The notes under the pieces were generated by a model, which did not search any database, was not told where the DNA came from, and saw only the letters and a list, made by a program, of their open reading frames with translations. From DAOMFM01 sp035429825 (GTDB lineage Bacteria > Acidobacteriota > Blastocatellia > UBA7656 > JADIYM01): a stretch of 50,407 nucleotides of DNA. The translations under genes were made by a program, and so were the position numbers. This document shows positions 17,401-24,893 of the stretch, in pieces (the first letter of the stretch is position 1; the number at the start of each line of letters is the position of its first letter). Location of the stretch: the NCBI GenBank assembly GCA_044224215.1, contig JBGAKX010000018.1:1-50407 (forward strand), given 5' to 3'.

Positions 17401-19114
17401 GTCGTGGAACTCGATCTCGGACCTTTTCTACGGGATCGCGGTCGGGTCCGCCGACGACATGCAGCTGCTGAAGACGGTGCTTGACGGCGATCTGGTTCCA
17501 GAGCCGAGGCGCGGACCGTTCTTCCGGCTGCTCACCGATCGTCTTGCGGTACTCGCCGCGTCGTTGCCTGCGGACTCCGATGGGTCGACGGGAGTGACGG
17601 TGGGCGACGACTACATCTATCCGCTCGAGGAGCTGAATACGTGGCGCCGGCGAACGGTCGACTACCTCATCGTTACGGGTTCGCTCCAGGAAGCTGGAAA
17701 GCTGCTCGATTCGATCGATCGCGAACAGGCAAGCGCGCCGAAGGTGCAGGATGGCGATTCGCCGATCGACCTGTCGTGGATCTCTCTCGCGCGAGCAACC
17801 GTGCAGCTCAAGAGCGGCAAAACGGACGACGCCGTTGCAACGCTGAACGAGTATGTATTCATGCAGGCCGAGCCGGGTGAAGCGCGGCTTCCCGACATGG
17901 ATCGCTGCGCGAGCGCGGTGTCGGTCCTCAGAGCCGGCGGTGCCGCGACGCAAGCCGACGCATTGCTCGACACCGCGTATCGAACACTTCTCGACGCGCG
18001 TGTCTTCAGCGACTCCAATTTCATCGGCCTTGCGGACGTGCTGTACCGCAAGGGCAAGGGAGACGAAGGTGATGCGGTGATCCGCCGGCTCGCCGCGCGC
18101 AAGACGGACGACGCAGGCGGACTGCGAACCGCGGCCGCGACTGCCTCGGCGGCCGGGCGGTATGCGCTCGCGATCGAGCTCCGCGAGAGCGTTGCCCGGT
18201 TGTCGCGCGCGGACAGCGAGAATGCGCTCGAACTTGGCCGGCTGCGCATCGCCGCGGGAGATGCCGTCCGCGGAGCAAGTGCGCTGGTGGATGTCGCCGG
18301 TGACGAGCGGGCGTCGCTCGGTGTGCGGGCGGAGGCCGTGGACACGGCCGCGATGGCGGCAAAGGACGCCGGCGTCCGCGCGGCGCTTGCAAGCCGTCTC
18401 GCAAACGCGAAGTCTCAGCCCGAAAGAATCCTCGGAGCGCTCGTTGCGGCAGCAGGCGGCGACGTCGACGGTGCACGCAGGACACTGCAGCCGTTGTCGG
18501 ACGGTGGTGACGCGCTCGCGTCGATCGAGCTCGGACGCCTCGAGCGAACGGCGGGCCGCAGCGCGGAGGCAAGCCGTGCATTCGAGAAGGCCGTCGCGGT
18601 TGCGACCTCTCCCGCGCTCGATGATTCGATAGCGTTCGGAGGTTCCACGTCGCGCGATTCGCTGATCGTGCTGTACGGCGCGACGGGCCGCGACGCGGCG
18701 GCTATCGCGCTCGCGGACATCGATCGGTCGAACTACGTGTCTGAGGACGAGGCGACCGCGGCTGCGCGGCCGTTCGTGTTCGAACCGAGCGTGGGTGACG
18801 GATCGCCGCTGGCGGGCCTTCCGAGTATCGCGTCATTGAACGCTCAAGGTCGTCTTTCGCAGCGTCTGGATGCGCTGGCTTCGCTCACCGAGTCGGCGTA
18901 CCGGTTGCAGCGGTGGGACGATGCCGTGAGCTACGCGCGCCGTCGCGCCGAAGTGCTCGCGAGCGGCAGCCCCGAACGAGCGAAGGCCGACGAACGGCTG
19001 ACGCAGGTCGAGACCGCCAAGCGCGAGGCCGAGCGCAAACTGTCCCAGTCGCTGAAGGTCGGCGAAGCTGTGGCAACCGATGCCGTATCGATTCGAGAGC
19101 TGACGCTCGACTGA
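11429..19114 (+). CDS. Giant exported TPR-repeat protein (2561 aa)
   Basis: GTG at 11429 with a strong AAGGAG 7 bases upstream and a 4-base overlap with the lipoprotein stop. The first 28 residues (LIVLSTVIVLSFAAAIVGA) form a signal peptide or anchor. Nearly all the rest is helical repeat of TPR type, with units such as NPAGAVDAYRRAVSNEP and GRNDDAVAELRRAWEIDG, continuing almost to the end. An acidic, Gly/Ser/Asn-rich interruption lies at about residues 570-650 (SYDDSDEWKVF). The final 60 residues are charged and helical. No enzyme domain is visible. At this length it could form a superhelical scaffold with well over 40 repeats. Bacterial TPR proteins are usually far shorter. It most likely organises the operon's other exported proteins, but this is inference. 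Confidence 0.85.
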   Translation: MKRTRPTLIVLSTVIVLSFAAAIVGASSTDPAQRRRPAGAGQTATAPSGGSPVRTIQGGAPQADIDAALFVIQPFFDVGARLERPYAEARPLVEALSARFATDPRLKLHLARLDQRLGNNEASVTEMEQFATLSGRSPNALRRLAAFYRVRAMAGDEVKTLVELAAKLPASERAPVYRRAIAAANDGRPAGVNVDTLYEKLIDSDPGDGEALRAYVSLLLESGDSQRALRIVDMTSSANKTPAISERRVYLSEKSRIYDRTGQRANAVAVYDNVFDPLWPRVVASDYYALLSRYGLYRERRRALQQEIARGNAPLATVSRLFNFYAYEGNLPAAAKLLQSLESARGANWSAADLQLAAELYSQIGDLDQASRYLYTLYLQGGMVPGSPDRERILSRLFTALARAQASPSRLAPGGISMYADIARLDARPGALNGLLSLILAGNNASAEYAAEEARAGGYFNCALAHSIYSQFAKEYPSSPQLGQMTVDMLDALASLGADREVVTIGTAFLDRAGTSPEYDWVALGVADAYVRLKNRSGERTVLLRLLDRIAARQPANRPLLERSATRWIYRPDETPGDVSESNDDAPPVFVAPNGTVVPASVADRFLENPSYSYDDSDEWKVFDPTEGGSNNDRDYRESFDNYLGQTDETRVAATYSDVLERMVTSFETDKQQAAALAFFWAEVNKHPRDEGLHERFLTWLGSTSLINEQLKAYRLALDRYEQDTWVQRFARWYVRRGRGAEVRRLTEQVARTLDDESVSEFLEHFAGYGGTPTGDRLDWDKAVALQVTRIAHARFPNNTTFVQLMLNRLAETEAWPEWEKLSREYYFASKDIREEYLKRISQTGQLAAAYEQAQKSSGGGLDGGPSSAFAYAVFSADAARWQSRHAEAIAAYTRLTALYPGERAYAEPLADLLRSFGSHDPKLYLEAAKVYDGLSAIYPAESAYPTKAGEVLAEAGEMGEAAKRWRRIAAVAPGSPAARLETATVFWDYYQFNDAAAELLALRLATHDNTIYAFRLGAVYDSNHDIARAIPEYVRALGQNDSDKDQARERLAELSLRKGVVDQIAAAYDAERRASPDRWRLILGYADFLKWIDRTGEAVSVINREVGSSQNSEFVDEARDRLHSWNSPESEERALRRLVDLSHDEREKIRAELQLASFYDVQERTDDAVRVFETLVAENPTNEGVLDEATRFLWRVGRLDRSVSLSQEVIRKAEGPYKKKFVLALADRQINSGRLADAEATLAGYFNAMPLDLDVFRVLARVLGLEKREEALAALYSDGLKRIKEADLSEDDTVAQVAELRRGMIGSLTALGRFSDAVDQHIEIINRDPESEEVLDAAFEYAERHQLSPRLVGYYEKLAKDANKDYRWSLVLGRLSSLAGNPAGAVDAYRRAVSNEPQRLDIRSLLADALVKAGRNDDAVAELRRAWEIDGREPQWLVTVARIRAREGRYDDASKAIDEAIASRAKIAPSRVFQYAGLLAEWGLLDKSVEVYERGIEMARKTPQDSDLDQARFRDYLNVAIRVRRPADLFTRIEAMRTAFESLASAPNNYAAASARAAAEMIDSSEREDFGRLAGQYATGAERSTLDGAVRVANSATAVKDRRRTLLALSRAAGLADAEEAIQLQLVNEALATVESDKSAEFHAALTETVEMFDRRAQYVRAAQMLEGYRAKDVRQGDFEYDRQIAANYRLAGDTANEVTALERLYRSVSGDVRTNSGGYSVEVQRLFDLLLASGQADRTVALASVKNPYQFELINYLIERGDAALAQRAIEAAAVSPAWVTAQSAALGLYFRDGSPRIESAFRSVLRVQPIGDVVGKPFDAKTMLVGSDYFLVSRNYGLWLDLVAGRSDAARDFIVGRTEDRPRDGTAQSQLARYYLVRNNPTSALAHSDLAFELSPADRDVIATRGEILFALNRTDDAVAMWSRLVADETPDTENMRTYFAEMSGHGKLEPALTVLRDKISNLVYRSRGSETTELIGDLGDYGRQHPESWNSISDLFYGIAVGSADDMQLLKTVLDGDLVPEPRRGPFFRLLTDRLAVLAASLPADSDGSTGVTVGDDYIYPLEELNTWRRRTVDYLIVTGSLQEAGKLLDSIDREQASAPKVQDGDSPIDLSWISLARATVQLKSGKTDDAVATLNEYVFMQAEPGEARLPDMDRCASAVSVLRAGGAATQADALLDTAYRTLLDARVFSDSNFIGLADVLYRKGKGDEGDAVIRRLAARKTDDAGGLRTAAATASAAGRYALAIELRESVARLSRADSENALELGRLRIAAGDAVRGASALVDVAGDERASLGVRAEAVDTAAMAAKDAGVRAALASRLANAKSQPERILGALVAAAGGDVDGARRTLQPLSDGGDALASIELGRLERTAGRSAEASRAFEKAVAVATSPALDDSIAFGGSTSRDSLIVLYGATGRDAAAIALADIDRSNYVSEDEATAAARPFVFEPSVGDGSPLAGLPSIASLNAQGRLSQRLDALASLTESAYRLQRWDDAVSYARRRAEVLASGSPERAKADERLTQVETAKREAERKLSQSLKVGEAVATDAVSIRELTLD

Positions 19115-19127
19115 CCAAGGTGCCCAT

Positions 19128-21053
19128 ATGAAACAGATCACATCACGAATCCGACTCGTTGCCGTTGTCGCGACGGCCGTACTGTCGCTCGGAATTGCCG
19201 GGGCGTGGGACAGGCTCTCGGGCGGAACGACTGCGGCCGAGGCGCCGGTGAAGTTCGCGTCGTCGATGCCCGCGGGTGCGCTCGTCTATCTCGAGTCGCG
19301 CAACCTCGAGGGGCTTCTCAAGGCGTGGCTCGCGTCGCCGGTCCGCGACCGGTACTTCAAGAGTGCGAGCTACCGCTCGTTCACGAGGTCGCGACTCTAC
19401 CTGAAGGTCCAGGACCGGCTGAACGATCTGAAGGCCGGGTTTGGCGTCGAGTTGTCGGACGAATGGCTGGCGCAGGTGGCCGGAGGTCCGTCCGCGATCA
19501 GCATCTATGACCCGAGCAAGCTCGAGATGCTCTTTGTCACGGAGGTGCCGAGAGAAAAGGCGCTCGCATCGACGATCTTCGCTCAGGCGAAAGACTTCCA
19601 GGAGAGGAAGACCGCAAAGGGAACGTCCTACTATTCGAGAGAGGTCACGACCGACGGCGGCAACGGCTCGCAGCGAATCGCGTTCGCGTGGACCGATGGG
19701 AAGCTCTGGATCGGCACGAGCGACGCGTTGCTCGCCGAGGCGCTCGACGGTCCCGCGAACGGAGGTCTCGGCGCCGCGGTGTTGCAGACGACGCAGGCCG
19801 CGACGGACCTCGTACCGCACGACATGATCGTGTGGTTCGACATGGAGCGCTCCGTGCGCAACAAGTACTTCAACCTGTACTGGATCCAGCGCAATGCAAA
19901 GGACCTCGAAGGTCTGTCGAGCGGAGTGATCGACCTGGAATTCGCTGCCGACGGCGTTCACGAGCGCCGGTGGTATCTCCGCAAGAGCGGCGCGCCGGCG
20001 CCGGAAGCCACGGACGCCGCGGCGCTTGCCCGGCTCGAGGCGGCCGCGCCTGCGGACGCGCAACTCGTGGAGGCGACGACCGGCGCAGCCGATCTGGGCG
20101 GCGAGCTTGCGGCGACGATGTTCGGTCCCGAGCGCGCGGCTGACGGCGTGCGCGCGGTTCAGGCGTCGAACAGCGGCAGTTCGTACGATTCGTCCGAGGA
20201 CGACTCAGAGAGCTCGTCGGCATCGAGGTTCCGATATCTCGACGAAAGGTTCGACCACGACGTCGACGATCCGTCGGTCGCATTCGCACTGCCGGTCCAG
20301 AAGGCGGTCGAGACGAAGACGCCTACGTTTGCCGAACAGGTTTCGACGCTTGTCGGAGCGGCGGCGCCAGTTCGTACGGCCATCTATGCGAGCATCGGGC
20401 TCGCGGACAAGGAGCTGTTTGCGCACGTCGACCGCGTGGTCGTCGTCGAACTTGGAGCGCCGGATCGCCTCAATACGGCCGATCTCGAGCGGCTCGTTCG
20501 CGCAGAATTCGCGCGGCGATTTGTCGTGGGCGGCGACGTCGAGCGCGTTGCGTGGGCCGTTTCGGGCGGCTCGCGGTCGCTTGCTGGTTCGCTGACGTCG
20601 CAGGGCGGGGCGTATCGGGTTGCTGGCAAGTATCTCGTCGTGTCTTCTACCGCGGCGTCGTGTGATGCGGTCGCCACGCGGCTCGCCCAGCCTTCACCGG
20701 CGGGTGCGGCTGGAGGCCGCGAGACGGGGCTCGTTCGTGTCGCCGAGGTACGCCTGAGCCTGGCCCGTGGTCCGTTCCAGCGACTGACGCGCATCCTCGA
20801 CACGCGGCAGACGCAATCCGTCGAGGAGGAGGCAGTCAACGAAGACAGCGAAGACGTCGATCAGGCCGACAACCGGCCCGTGCTGTTCTTCAGCCAGAAC
20901 CTTGCAAGCCTGCTCGACGTCGTGCGGGACGTGACACGAGTCCGTCTCGTGACGGCCGTCGACGGCCAGGTCATCCGCGAGAGTGTCGACTACGTGTGGG
21001 CCGCGCCCGCCGTGGCAAAGGCGCCCGCGGCAGCTGCTGCGCCGCCAAAGTGA
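19128..21053 (+). CDS. Exported protein of unknown function, last gene of the operon
   Basis: 641 aa; ATG at 19128 with AAGG 7 bases upstream, 13 bases after the TPR stop. A signal peptide (about 8-27, LVAVVATAVLSLGIAGA) is followed by a region opening with MPAGALVYLESRNLEGLLKAW, similar in style to DUF3352-like exported proteins that begin with a PADTL-type motif. I cannot place it more firmly. A low-complexity Ser/Asp/Glu stretch sits at about 347-367. The middle and end alternate beta strands and helices, and the tail is Ala/Pro/Lys-rich. No catalytic motif is recognised. The same-strand position and short spacing suggest it works with the four preceding proteins in the envelope. It ends 4 bases before the convergent argS stop. 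Confidence 0.75.
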   Translation: MKQITSRIRLVAVVATAVLSLGIAGAWDRLSGGTTAAEAPVKFASSMPAGALVYLESRNLEGLLKAWLASPVRDRYFKSASYRSFTRSRLYLKVQDRLNDLKAGFGVELSDEWLAQVAGGPSAISIYDPSKLEMLFVTEVPREKALASTIFAQAKDFQERKTAKGTSYYSREVTTDGGNGSQRIAFAWTDGKLWIGTSDALLAEALDGPANGGLGAAVLQTTQAATDLVPHDMIVWFDMERSVRNKYFNLYWIQRNAKDLEGLSSGVIDLEFAADGVHERRWYLRKSGAPAPEATDAAALARLEAAAPADAQLVEATTGAADLGGELAATMFGPERAADGVRAVQASNSGSSYDSSEDDSESSSASRFRYLDERFDHDVDDPSVAFALPVQKAVETKTPTFAEQVSTLVGAAAPVRTAIYASIGLADKELFAHVDRVVVVELGAPDRLNTADLERLVRAEFARRFVVGGDVERVAWAVSGGSRSLAGSLTSQGGAYRVAGKYLVVSSTAASCDAVATRLAQPSPAGAAGGRETGLVRVAEVRLSLARGPFQRLTRILDTRQTQSVEEEAVNEDSEDVDQADNRPVLFFSQNLASLLDVVRDVTRVRLVTAVDGQVIRESVDYVWAAPAVAKAPAAAAAPPK

Positions 21054-21057
21054 CCGT

Positions 21058-23097
21058 CTACATCCGGCGAGGCGTCTCGATTCCGAGAACGGAGAGCGCT
21101 TCGACGATCCGTCTCCGCACGATCCCGATGATCCCGATCATGACGGCCTGACGATCCGCGTCAGGTTCGTCCTTGATCTGGTGGCGATGGTAGAACTCGT
21201 TCGTAGCCTGCGCGAGCTGGAACGCGTACTTTGCGACGACGGCCGGTTCGAGCGTCGACGCCGCCCGCTCGAGGACATCCGGCAGCATCGCGGCGAGGTG
21301 GATCAGCGGCCAGAAGTCCGCGTTCTCGTCCGCTCCGAGCAACTCGGCGATTCGCGCGGGTGACACGGATGCAAACGGATCGTCGCACGGGATGCCGGCA
21401 TCCCTCAACTTCGTGAAGATGCTGTTGAGGCGCACGGCGGAGTACTGGATGTACGGGCCGGTCTCGCCCTGAAACGACAGCGCCTCCTTGAAGTCGAAGG
21501 CGATGACGCTGCTGCGTGTGAACTTGAGCAGAAAGTACCGGACCGCTCCAATGGCGATCGTATGGGCGATCTCGGCCTGCTCGGCTTCGTCATAGCCCAT
21601 ACTGTGCACGCGTGCGCGAACCTCTTCGGCGGCGCTTGCCTCGAGCATGTTGAGCAGGTCGTCGGCCTTTACACCTCGTCCCTTGCGCCCTGACATTCCG
21701 ATGAACGACTTCTTGCGCTCGTCGTCGGCAAGCGGCAGACCCAGCTCGTCGCAGGCCGCAACCGTCAGCCCGACCTTCTCATATGCCAGATGCGTGCTCG
21801 CAGCGATTCCGGGATCGTCCGCCACCGCCATCACGCCGCGCTTCACAAAATCCTGGACGTAGCTCTGGCCGACGTCGATGACGTTCACGTAGCGGGTGCC
21901 GTGCCCAAACCGCTGGTGCGCGCCGTCGAGCCCCGTTCCGTCCGGCGCCGTGATCCAGACGGTGGTGCCGTCGGGATAGTCGAGAAACGGGCGGTACTCG
22001 AAGTCTCGGGCGATCCGATTCAGTTTCCACAGGTGGTAGGCGATGTCCTTGCCGGCGTAGGTCACAAGGCCATTGCTCTTGACCAGGATCTTGTCGGCGG
22101 CGTGCTCCGTCTCGTCGTCGGCCTGCTCGGCCTCCGCCTCCGGCTCGTCGCCCGCTCGCATCACCCAGCAGCCCGCGTGCTTGCCCGATTCCATGTACTG
22201 GATCGCGCCCGCGGCTTTGAGCATCTCGAAGGCCTCAGCCCAGAAGTTGCTCTGCAGCACTTCGCTCTCGCGGGGCATGACGTCGTACACGATCCCAAGC
22301 CTGAGCATCGACCGGACGAGCGCCTCGAGGTTTCTCGTGGCCACGTATTCGGCCATCTCGGCGATCGGACCGTGGCCGCTTTCGACCGCGTGCTGAACCT
22401 CGGCACGCTGGGCAAGGCGTTCGGGAAGCTCCTTGCCTTCGGCGACTCCGTCTCGATACCAGAGACCGACGCGCGAATAGAGGTCCCAGCAGAAGTAGTC
22501 GAACGGATCGGGGATCGCCTTGATCTGGTCGAACGTATGGGGCTCGACGTGGAGAAACCCGACGACCACGTCGGCGACCTGGACACCCGTGTTGTCGATG
22601 TAGTTCTGAATCTCGACCGTGTGTCCCGTGGCTCTGAGCAACCGGGCGACGGTGTCTCCGAGCACAGCGTTTCGCATGTGACCGATGTGCGCCGCCTTGT
22701 TCGGGTTGACGCTCGTATGTTCGACGATGATCTTGTCCGGGCGAATTGCCTGAGCCGCGTCCTCCCCTGCCGCGAGCGACTGGAGCAGCGCGATACGGTC
22801 GACCGAAAAGTTCAGATAGCCCGCGCCTGCAACACCGATCGTCGTGATTCCGGACGGCAGGTGATCGGGCGTGGAGAGCCATTCCGAAAGGGAAAGCGCC
22901 AGGTCACGGGGGTTTCGCTTCTGCCCGGTCTCGGCCTTCAGACGCCTTGCAAGCTCGAACGCGACCGGCGTTGCGAGGTCTCCGTGTGCAAGATCCTTTG
23001 GAATCTCGATGACAGGGGGGTCGATCGAGACGTCGAAGAGCTCGAGGACGCCCTCGACAATCCGGTCTCTGAGTGTGCTCTGAAGTCCGAGAAGCAT
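21058..23097 (-). CDS. argS: Arginyl-tRNA synthetase
   Basis: Class I synthetase charging tRNA-Arg in the cytoplasm. 679 aa from the ATG at 23097, chosen because GGAG lies 9 bases upstream and because the next 21 upstream codons do not resemble the family. The N-terminal tRNA-binding domain has HGDLATPVAFELAR; the HIGH motif is AAHIGHMRN (HIGH at 137-140); GRKGRGVKADDLLN stands in for the degenerate KMSKS typical of ArgRS. The C-terminal anticodon-binding domain ends in ALSVLGIETPRRM. An acidic insertion around QADDETEHAADK is longer than usual. Convergent with the preceding plus-strand operon. Confidence 0.96.
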   Translation of the reverse strand: MLLGLQSTLRDRIVEGVLELFDVSIDPPVIEIPKDLAHGDLATPVAFELARRLKAETGQKRNPRDLALSLSEWLSTPDHLPSGITTIGVAGAGYLNFSVDRIALLQSLAAGEDAAQAIRPDKIIVEHTSVNPNKAAHIGHMRNAVLGDTVARLLRATGHTVEIQNYIDNTGVQVADVVVGFLHVEPHTFDQIKAIPDPFDYFCWDLYSRVGLWYRDGVAEGKELPERLAQRAEVQHAVESGHGPIAEMAEYVATRNLEALVRSMLRLGIVYDVMPRESEVLQSNFWAEAFEMLKAAGAIQYMESGKHAGCWVMRAGDEPEAEAEQADDETEHAADKILVKSNGLVTYAGKDIAYHLWKLNRIARDFEYRPFLDYPDGTTVWITAPDGTGLDGAHQRFGHGTRYVNVIDVGQSYVQDFVKRGVMAVADDPGIAASTHLAYEKVGLTVAACDELGLPLADDERKKSFIGMSGRKGRGVKADDLLNMLEASAAEEVRARVHSMGYDEAEQAEIAHTIAIGAVRYFLLKFTRSSVIAFDFKEALSFQGETGPYIQYSAVRLNSIFTKLRDAGIPCDDPFASVSPARIAELLGADENADFWPLIHLAAMLPDVLERAASTLEPAVVAKYAFQLAQATNEFYHRHQIKDEPDADRQAVMIGIIGIVRRRIVEALSVLGIETPRRM

Positions 23098-23141
23098 GAA
23101 GCGATGGTCTCCTAGTCCGGCGGCCCGAAATTGAGCCGCGA

Positions 23142-23150
23142 ATCTTACCA
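23142..23150 (-). promoter_or_regulatory. Extended -10 promoter of argS
   Basis: TGGTAAGAT (TG-n-TAAGAT) on the minus strand, about 45 bases before the argS ATG; no good -35. Same class as the extended -10 boxes at 6333 and 29671. Confidence 0.45.
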
Positions 23151-23297
23151 CGCCGAGCATTCAAATATTTGGACGCGGCGGCCAACCTTTCGCAAAATCG
23201 CGCATCAAAGCCCGCGTACAAGCCTTTCAGGGTTACGATTTTCGAGTTGAGAGACCGGGGGAATTGCAGGTTCCTGCCGGCCAAAGGAACAGATAAC

Positions 23298-24008
23298 GTG
23301 CATAGCCAGACCTTTACCTTCCGTCGGGCCGCAGCGGCCCTCCTCGCGCTTCCGATAGCCTTTGGTTCCGTGCTCGCGTGCACCGGTATCGGTGAGAACG
23401 TCGCGGCTCCGGCTTCACCGGCGAGCGTGGCGGGCATCAAGGACAGCATGGGGCCGATGCAGATCCCGGGTGTGACCATCACCAACTTTGGCATTGTTGA
23501 CGGCCACATTTTCCGTGGAGAGCAGCCTGGAGCCGACGAATACGGCGAGCTGAAGAGCCTCGGCATCACGACGGTCATCGATCTGCGCAATGACGCCGAG
23601 TCGTTTGCGCGTCCGAGCGCCGAAGCCGCCGGTCTGAAGTACGTCAACATTCCGCTCGACAGCACGGGCACGCCTGACGACGCGTCGACGGCGCGGTTCC
23701 TGGCGACGGTCAAGGCGGCGAACGGTGACAAGATCTACGTTCATTGCGCCGGCGGACGCCACCGCACGGGCAGCATGATCGCGCTCTACCGAATGACGGT
23801 TGACGGTTGGTCTGCGGACCAGGCTTTCGCCGAGATGAAAGCGTTCGACTACTACTCGACGTTCGGCCACGGCGGACACAAGAAGTACGTCTTTGATTAC
23901 TATGCGCGCATGCAGAACGATCCCTCGAGTGTTCCGGTCGCATTCACCGGCCTCGCCAACGACAGTGCAGCGGCGGCAAAAGCTCAGGAGATAAGACATT
24001 TCGACTGA
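23298..24008 (+). CDS. Exported dual-specificity/tyrosine phosphatase-like protein (probable lipoprotein)
   Basis: 236 aa from GTG 23298 (AGGA 9 bases upstream); the frame is open upstream but the signal peptide right after this GTG argues for it. The N-terminus AAAALLALPIAFGSVLAC ends at C28, a plausible lipobox. The catalytic loop of the cysteine phosphatase superfamily is intact: VHCAGGRHRTG with C150 and R156 (CX5R). LGITTVIDLRND upstream matches the phosphatase core. The substrate could be a phosphoprotein, a phosphoinositide-like lipid or another phosphate ester. Secretion of such an enzyme makes an intracellular role unlikely. A hairpin terminator follows directly, so it is probably monocistronic. 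Confidence 0.83.
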   Translation: MHSQTFTFRRAAAALLALPIAFGSVLACTGIGENVAAPASPASVAGIKDSMGPMQIPGVTITNFGIVDGHIFRGEQPGADEYGELKSLGITTVIDLRNDAESFARPSAEAAGLKYVNIPLDSTGTPDDASTARFLATVKAANGDKIYVHCAGGRHRTGSMIALYRMTVDGWSADQAFAEMKAFDYYSTFGHGGHKKYVFDYYARMQNDPSSVPVAFTGLANDSAAAAKAQEIRHFD

Positions 24009-24016
24009 GCCGGTTG

Positions 24017-24056
24017 ACGGCGCGCAGTGCCCGGGCACAGCGCGCCGTTTGCATTT
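24017..24056 (+). terminator. Rho-independent terminator after the phosphatase gene
   Basis: ACGGCGCGC (24017-24025) pairs with GCGCGCCGT (24040-24048). An inner palindrome GTGCCCGGGCAC extends the stem, and a T-rich tail TTTGCATTTT follows. It begins 8 bases after the stop. Confidence 0.75.
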
Positions 24057-24158
24057 TGCGTGTGACGGCTCGACCCGCCGCGCCCGGGCCCCTCGCGTGA
24101 CACCCCGTACTGCCACGCCTACCATCGGTTGTTTGCTCGGCTTGCCCGGGCCGTCACC

Positions 24159-24878
24159 ATGGACCTCGAACGCGTACGACACCGAGCTGCAGAATCCAGG
24201 AACGTCGTCGTCCTGACGGGCGCGGGCGTTTCGGCCGAGAGCGGGGTGCCGACTTTCCGAAGTGCAGGAAGTACAACCGTTTGGAAGGGAATCGACGCGG
24301 TCGACCTGTCGTCGGCGCGAATGGTTGGCGAGAACCTGACGCTCGTATGGGACTGGTTCGAGTACCGGCGCGGGTTGATCGCGGCGTGTGCCCCGAATCC
24401 GGCACACCATGCCATTTCGCAATGGCAGGACCGGTTTCCACGCTTCACGCTGGTCACGCAGAACGTCGACGGGCTTCACGATCGGGCAGGCAGTCGGGAC
24501 GTCCTCGAACTGCACGGAAACCTGTGGCGGGGGCGATGCCTTGCGTGCGCAAGCGTCGCCCGGCTCGAAACCACACCGCTCGAGACGATTCCGCCGCGCT
24601 GCGCGGAGTGCGGCTCGCCGATGCGACCGGACGTCGTGCTGTTTGGCGAGCTCCTGCCAATCGGCGTCTACGAGCGCGCCGCAAACGCATGCCGTGAGGC
24701 GGACATGTGTTTCGTCGTCGGCACGTCGTCGGTCGTGTACCCGGCCGCCGAGCTGCCTCATATCGCGGCCCGCTCGGGCGCGCTTGTGGTCGAAGTAAAC
24801 CCTGAACCTTCTGGTATTTGCGGCGGCGCCGGCATCGAGCTCGCTGGGAATGCCGGCGACGTGCTCCCGTTGATCTGA
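24159..24878 (+). CDS. Sir2-family NAD-dependent protein deacylase (sirtuin)
   Basis: Removes acyl groups from protein lysines using NAD+. 239 aa from the ATG at 24159; an in-frame TTG 30 bases upstream is less likely. Motifs in order: GAGVSAESGVPTFR (21-34), TQNVDGLH (100-107), catalytic H119 in LELHGN, four Zn cysteines (C127, C130, C148, C151), FGELLP and VGTSSVVYPAAEL. At the Y-x-x-R pair that marks CobB/SIRT5-type desuccinylases the sequence is F67-E-Y-R70, so the Arg is kept but the first Tyr is Phe. This could favour deacetylation. larC begins 15 bases downstream, suggesting one transcript. Confidence 0.92.
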   Translation: MDLERVRHRAAESRNVVVLTGAGVSAESGVPTFRSAGSTTVWKGIDAVDLSSARMVGENLTLVWDWFEYRRGLIAACAPNPAHHAISQWQDRFPRFTLVTQNVDGLHDRAGSRDVLELHGNLWRGRCLACASVARLETTPLETIPPRCAECGSPMRPDVVLFGELLPIGVYERAANACREADMCFVVGTSSVVYPAAELPHIAARSGALVVEVNPEPSGICGGAGIELAGNAGDVLPLI

Positions 24879-24893
24879 CTTCGTGACGACCGG

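Noticed and set aside
21790..23115. 441-codon plus-strand frame
   Set aside because: Antisense to argS, whose motifs are clear; no recognisable domain.
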